Shown here piece by piece: positions 40,718-42,798 of a stretch of 42,798 nucleotides of DNA. Positions within the stretch are counted from its first letter, which is position 1. The number at the start of each line of letters is the position of its first letter. This DNA is from Bizionia sp. (lineage in GTDB: Bacteria; Bacteroidota; Bacteroidia; Flavobacteriales; Flavobacteriaceae). The notes below the pieces were generated by a model. It was not told the DNA's origin. It was given only the letters and a program-made list of their open reading frames with translations, and did not search any database. The translations under genes and the position numbers were made by a program. The stretch lies in contig JAHDHI010000040.1 in NCBI GenBank assembly GCA_020631395.1, positions 1-42,798 of the forward strand, read 5' to 3'.

Positions 40718-42589
40718 ATGTTTAACGAAGTGTACGATGTAATAGTTGTTGGAGGAGGACACGCAGGAAGTGAAGCTGCCGCCGCAGCTGCAAATATGGG
40801 AAGTAAGACATTGTTGATTACAATGAATCTTCAAAATATTGCTCAAATGTCATGCAACCCTGCTATGGGCGGAATAGCAAAAGGACAAATAGTAAGAGAG
40901 ATCGATGCGCTTGGAGGTTATTCGGGAATAGTTAGTGACACGTCGGCCATTCAATTTAAAATGCTTAACAAATCAAAAGGACCTGCTATGTGGAGTCCAA
41001 GAGTGCAAAGTGATAGAATGCGTTTTGCAGAGGATTGGAGAATACTTTTGGAACAAACCAGAAATTTGGACTTCTATCAAGATATGGTTTCTGAATTGGT
41101 AATGGATAAAGGTCGGGTTTCCGGAGTCAAAACTTCTTTGGGAATAGAGGTCAAGGCAAAGACCGTAGTGTTGACTAATGGAACCTTTTTAAATGGATTA
41201 ATTCATATTGGTGATAAGAATTTTGGAGGAGGAAGAGCTGGAGAAAAAGCTGCTACGGGAATTACGGAGCAATTGGTTAGTTTGGGTTTCGAATCTGGGA
41301 GAATGAAAACAGGAACACCCCCTAGAGTGGATGGGCGTTCTTTGGACTACTCTAAAATGAGTGAGCAACCAGGAGATGACAAACCAGAAAAATTTTCATA
41401 TTTGGATACAACAAAACCTTTGGCGAATCAGAGGTCTTGTCATATGACATACACTAGTGAATTAGTTCACGACTTATTGAGAGAAGGTTTTGATCGTTCA
41501 CCAATGTTCAATGGAAGAATCAAAAGTCTAGGGCCAAGATATTGTCCATCCATAGAAGACAAGATCAATCGATTTGCTGATAAAGATAGACATCAGTTGT
41601 TCGTTGAGCCAGAAGGATGGAATACGGTTGAAGTATATGTAAATGGATTCTCAACATCGCTTCCTGAAGATGTACAATTCAAAGCTATGAGATCTGTTTC
41701 AGGTTTCGAAAATGTAAAGTTCTTTAGACCAGGTTATGCAATAGAATATGATTATTTTCCACCTACCCAATTGATGCATACTTTGGAGACTAAACTTGTT
41801 GAAGGGTTGTTTTTTGCAGGACAAATAAATGGCACCACCGGTTATGAAGAAGCAGCTTCACAAGGTTTGATGGCAGGCATTAATGCTGCTTTGAAAGTGC
41901 AAGAAAGAGAGTCTTTCATCCTTAAGAGGAGTGAAGCTTATATAGGGGTTCTAATAGATGATTTGATTACAAAAGGTACAGAAGAGCCATATAGGATGTT
42001 TACGTCACGTGCTGAATACAGAACATTGCTTAGACAAGACAATGCTGATTTTAGATTGACGCCTAAAGGATATGATTTAGGTTTGGCCAGTGAAAAACGC
42101 TTGAAGAGAATGGAGGAAAAACGTGAGGAATCACAAAAATTTGTTCAGTTCTTTAGAGATACAAGTGTAACTCCAGAAGAGGCAAATCCTGTTTTGGAAT
42201 CTAAAGGATCAGCTACGGTAAAACAACAAGGAAAGATGTTCAAGTTGTTTGCAAGACCAAATATAGATATAGACGATGTTCGTAAATTCAAAGCTGTAGA
42301 AGATTATATTACAGATAATAATTTGGATAGAGAGGTGATAGAGCAAGCCGAAATTCAAGTTAAATATTCTGGGTATATAGACAAAGAAAAGAACAATGCA
42401 GATAAATTGTCTCGACTAGAAAACATTAAAATTCCAGCAAATTTTGATTACTCCAAACTAAAATCCATGAGTTTTGAAGCTAGAGAGAAGTTAAACAAGA
42501 TACAACCAGTCACTATTTCTCAAGCATCAAGAGTGAGTGGGGTTTCTCCAAGTGACATCTCTGTGCTGTTGGTTTTTATGGGTAGATAA
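40718..42589 (+). CDS. mnmG: tRNA U34 carboxymethylaminomethyl-modifying FAD enzyme
   Basis: 623 residues, full length. With MnmE (not in this window) it makes the carboxymethylaminomethyl group on U34 of certain tRNAs. The FAD-binding Rossmann motif GGGHAG is at residues 12-17, then CNPAMGGIAKG (about 47-57), the C-terminal family helices (IKIPANFDY, about 571) and a final GVSPSDISVLLVF segment. Formerly gidA, it lies beside the origin in many bacteria. Leader: -7 element and parS. A terminator follows the stop. Confidence 0.97.
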   Translation: MFNEVYDVIVVGGGHAGSEAAAAAANMGSKTLLITMNLQNIAQMSCNPAMGGIAKGQIVREIDALGGYSGIVSDTSAIQFKMLNKSKGPAMWSPRVQSDRMRFAEDWRILLEQTRNLDFYQDMVSELVMDKGRVSGVKTSLGIEVKAKTVVLTNGTFLNGLIHIGDKNFGGGRAGEKAATGITEQLVSLGFESGRMKTGTPPRVDGRSLDYSKMSEQPGDDKPEKFSYLDTTKPLANQRSCHMTYTSELVHDLLREGFDRSPMFNGRIKSLGPRYCPSIEDKINRFADKDRHQLFVEPEGWNTVEVYVNGFSTSLPEDVQFKAMRSVSGFENVKFFRPGYAIEYDYFPPTQLMHTLETKLVEGLFFAGQINGTTGYEEAASQGLMAGINAALKVQERESFILKRSEAYIGVLIDDLITKGTEEPYRMFTSRAEYRTLLRQDNADFRLTPKGYDLGLASEKRLKRMEEKREESQKFVQFFRDTSVTPEEANPVLESKGSATVKQQGKMFKLFARPNIDIDDVRKFKAVEDYITDNNLDREVIEQAEIQVKYSGYIDKEKNNADKLSRLENIKIPANFDYSKLKSMSFEAREKLNKIQPVTISQASRVSGVSPSDISVLLVFMGR

Positions 42590-42613
42590 ATCAATTTCAA
42601 AACAGTTTTAGCA

Positions 42614-42657
42614 AGCAATCAGGTCCTTTTAAAAAGATGGACTGATTGCTTTTTTTT
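42614..42657 (+). terminator. Intrinsic terminator of mnmG
   Basis: AGCAATCAGGTCC pairs with GGACTGATTGCT (one bulged G), followed by T9 to 42657. Bases 42658-42798 hold no frame I can support; the longest minus-strand frame is 21 codons. Confidence 0.8.
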
Positions 42658-42798
42658 GTCTCTTCAGGCATTATGCGTTTTAACGTTTAAAAGAATAAAT
42701 GTATTCATGATGTTTCTGAAAAGGTTGTTTATCCAATTTACTCATAACCTGAGTTCGATTAATTTTAGGTAAGTTTTTTATAGCAAAAAAGATGGATT

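Noticed and set aside
42006-42011. CACGTG core inside mnmG as a parS site
   Set aside because: Flanking bases do not match the parS palindrome.
42658-42798. A partial gene at the right edge
   Set aside because: Frames here are at most 21 codons and show no recognisable similarity or ribosome-binding context.
1-42798. CRISPR array
   Set aside because: I saw no regularly spaced direct repeats of 20-40 bp and no cas-like genes.

Overview
The window is AT-rich (hand-counted 60-base lines run from about 17 to 47 % GC) and carries the marks of a Bacteroidota genome, most likely Flavobacteriaceae. Two secreted proteins end in type IX secretion (T9SS) sorting domains. There are SKDD-type lipoproteins, a GIN/DUF2807 protein and a DUF4175 protein. 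Many genes are preceded by the Bacteroidetes promoter element TAnnTTTG. The species cannot be named from sequence alone.

Layout. (1) 55-7607 is an accessory island read leftward: a 1316-residue unrecognised protein, a 115-residue stand-alone nucleotidyltransferase, an 808-residue polymorphic-toxin-like protein whose C-terminus is a second nucleotidyltransferase domain, and a 118-residue probable immunity protein. A divergent S24/LexA-like repressor gene (7608) faces it across a promoter region that contains 12-bp direct repeats exactly 21 bp apart. (2) 8444-12536 holds rnpA, a CtpA-like S41 protease and two tandem paralogues, each with two OmpA-like domains. (3) 12607-14425 is a leftward operon of rpiB, a CDF zinc exporter and an ElaA-type acetyltransferase. 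(4) 14426-15316 is an 891-bp gene-free region with a perfect DnaA box beside an AT tract and several weaker boxes. I interpret it as the chromosomal replication origin. (5) 15317-36414 runs rightward for the most part: rnr, YbjQ-like, GIN protein, LysE transporter, a frameshifted small membrane gene, acyltransferase, tRNA-Cys, folB, AraC regulator, two lipoproteins (one an S41 protease), glnS, DUF1761, a FemAB/GNAT-like protein, an SPFH protein, a beta-barrel, a fungalysin-like M36 protease, gltX and a T9SS-exported protein. (6) 36647-42589 is DUF4175-ybeY-mnmG, with a perfect parS partition site just upstream of mnmG.

How the parts fit. The DnaA boxes, the divergence of rpiB and rnr, the shift from C excess to G excess on the + strand, the parS site and the nearby rnpA and mnmG genes all point to an origin-proximal segment. 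The most interesting accessory system is the toxin-like operon. It appears to be under an S24 repressor that keeps its Ser-Lys dyad and an Ala-Gly site, so damage-type induction is possible. The repressor gene is only 23 bp from rnpA, so the island abuts core genes.
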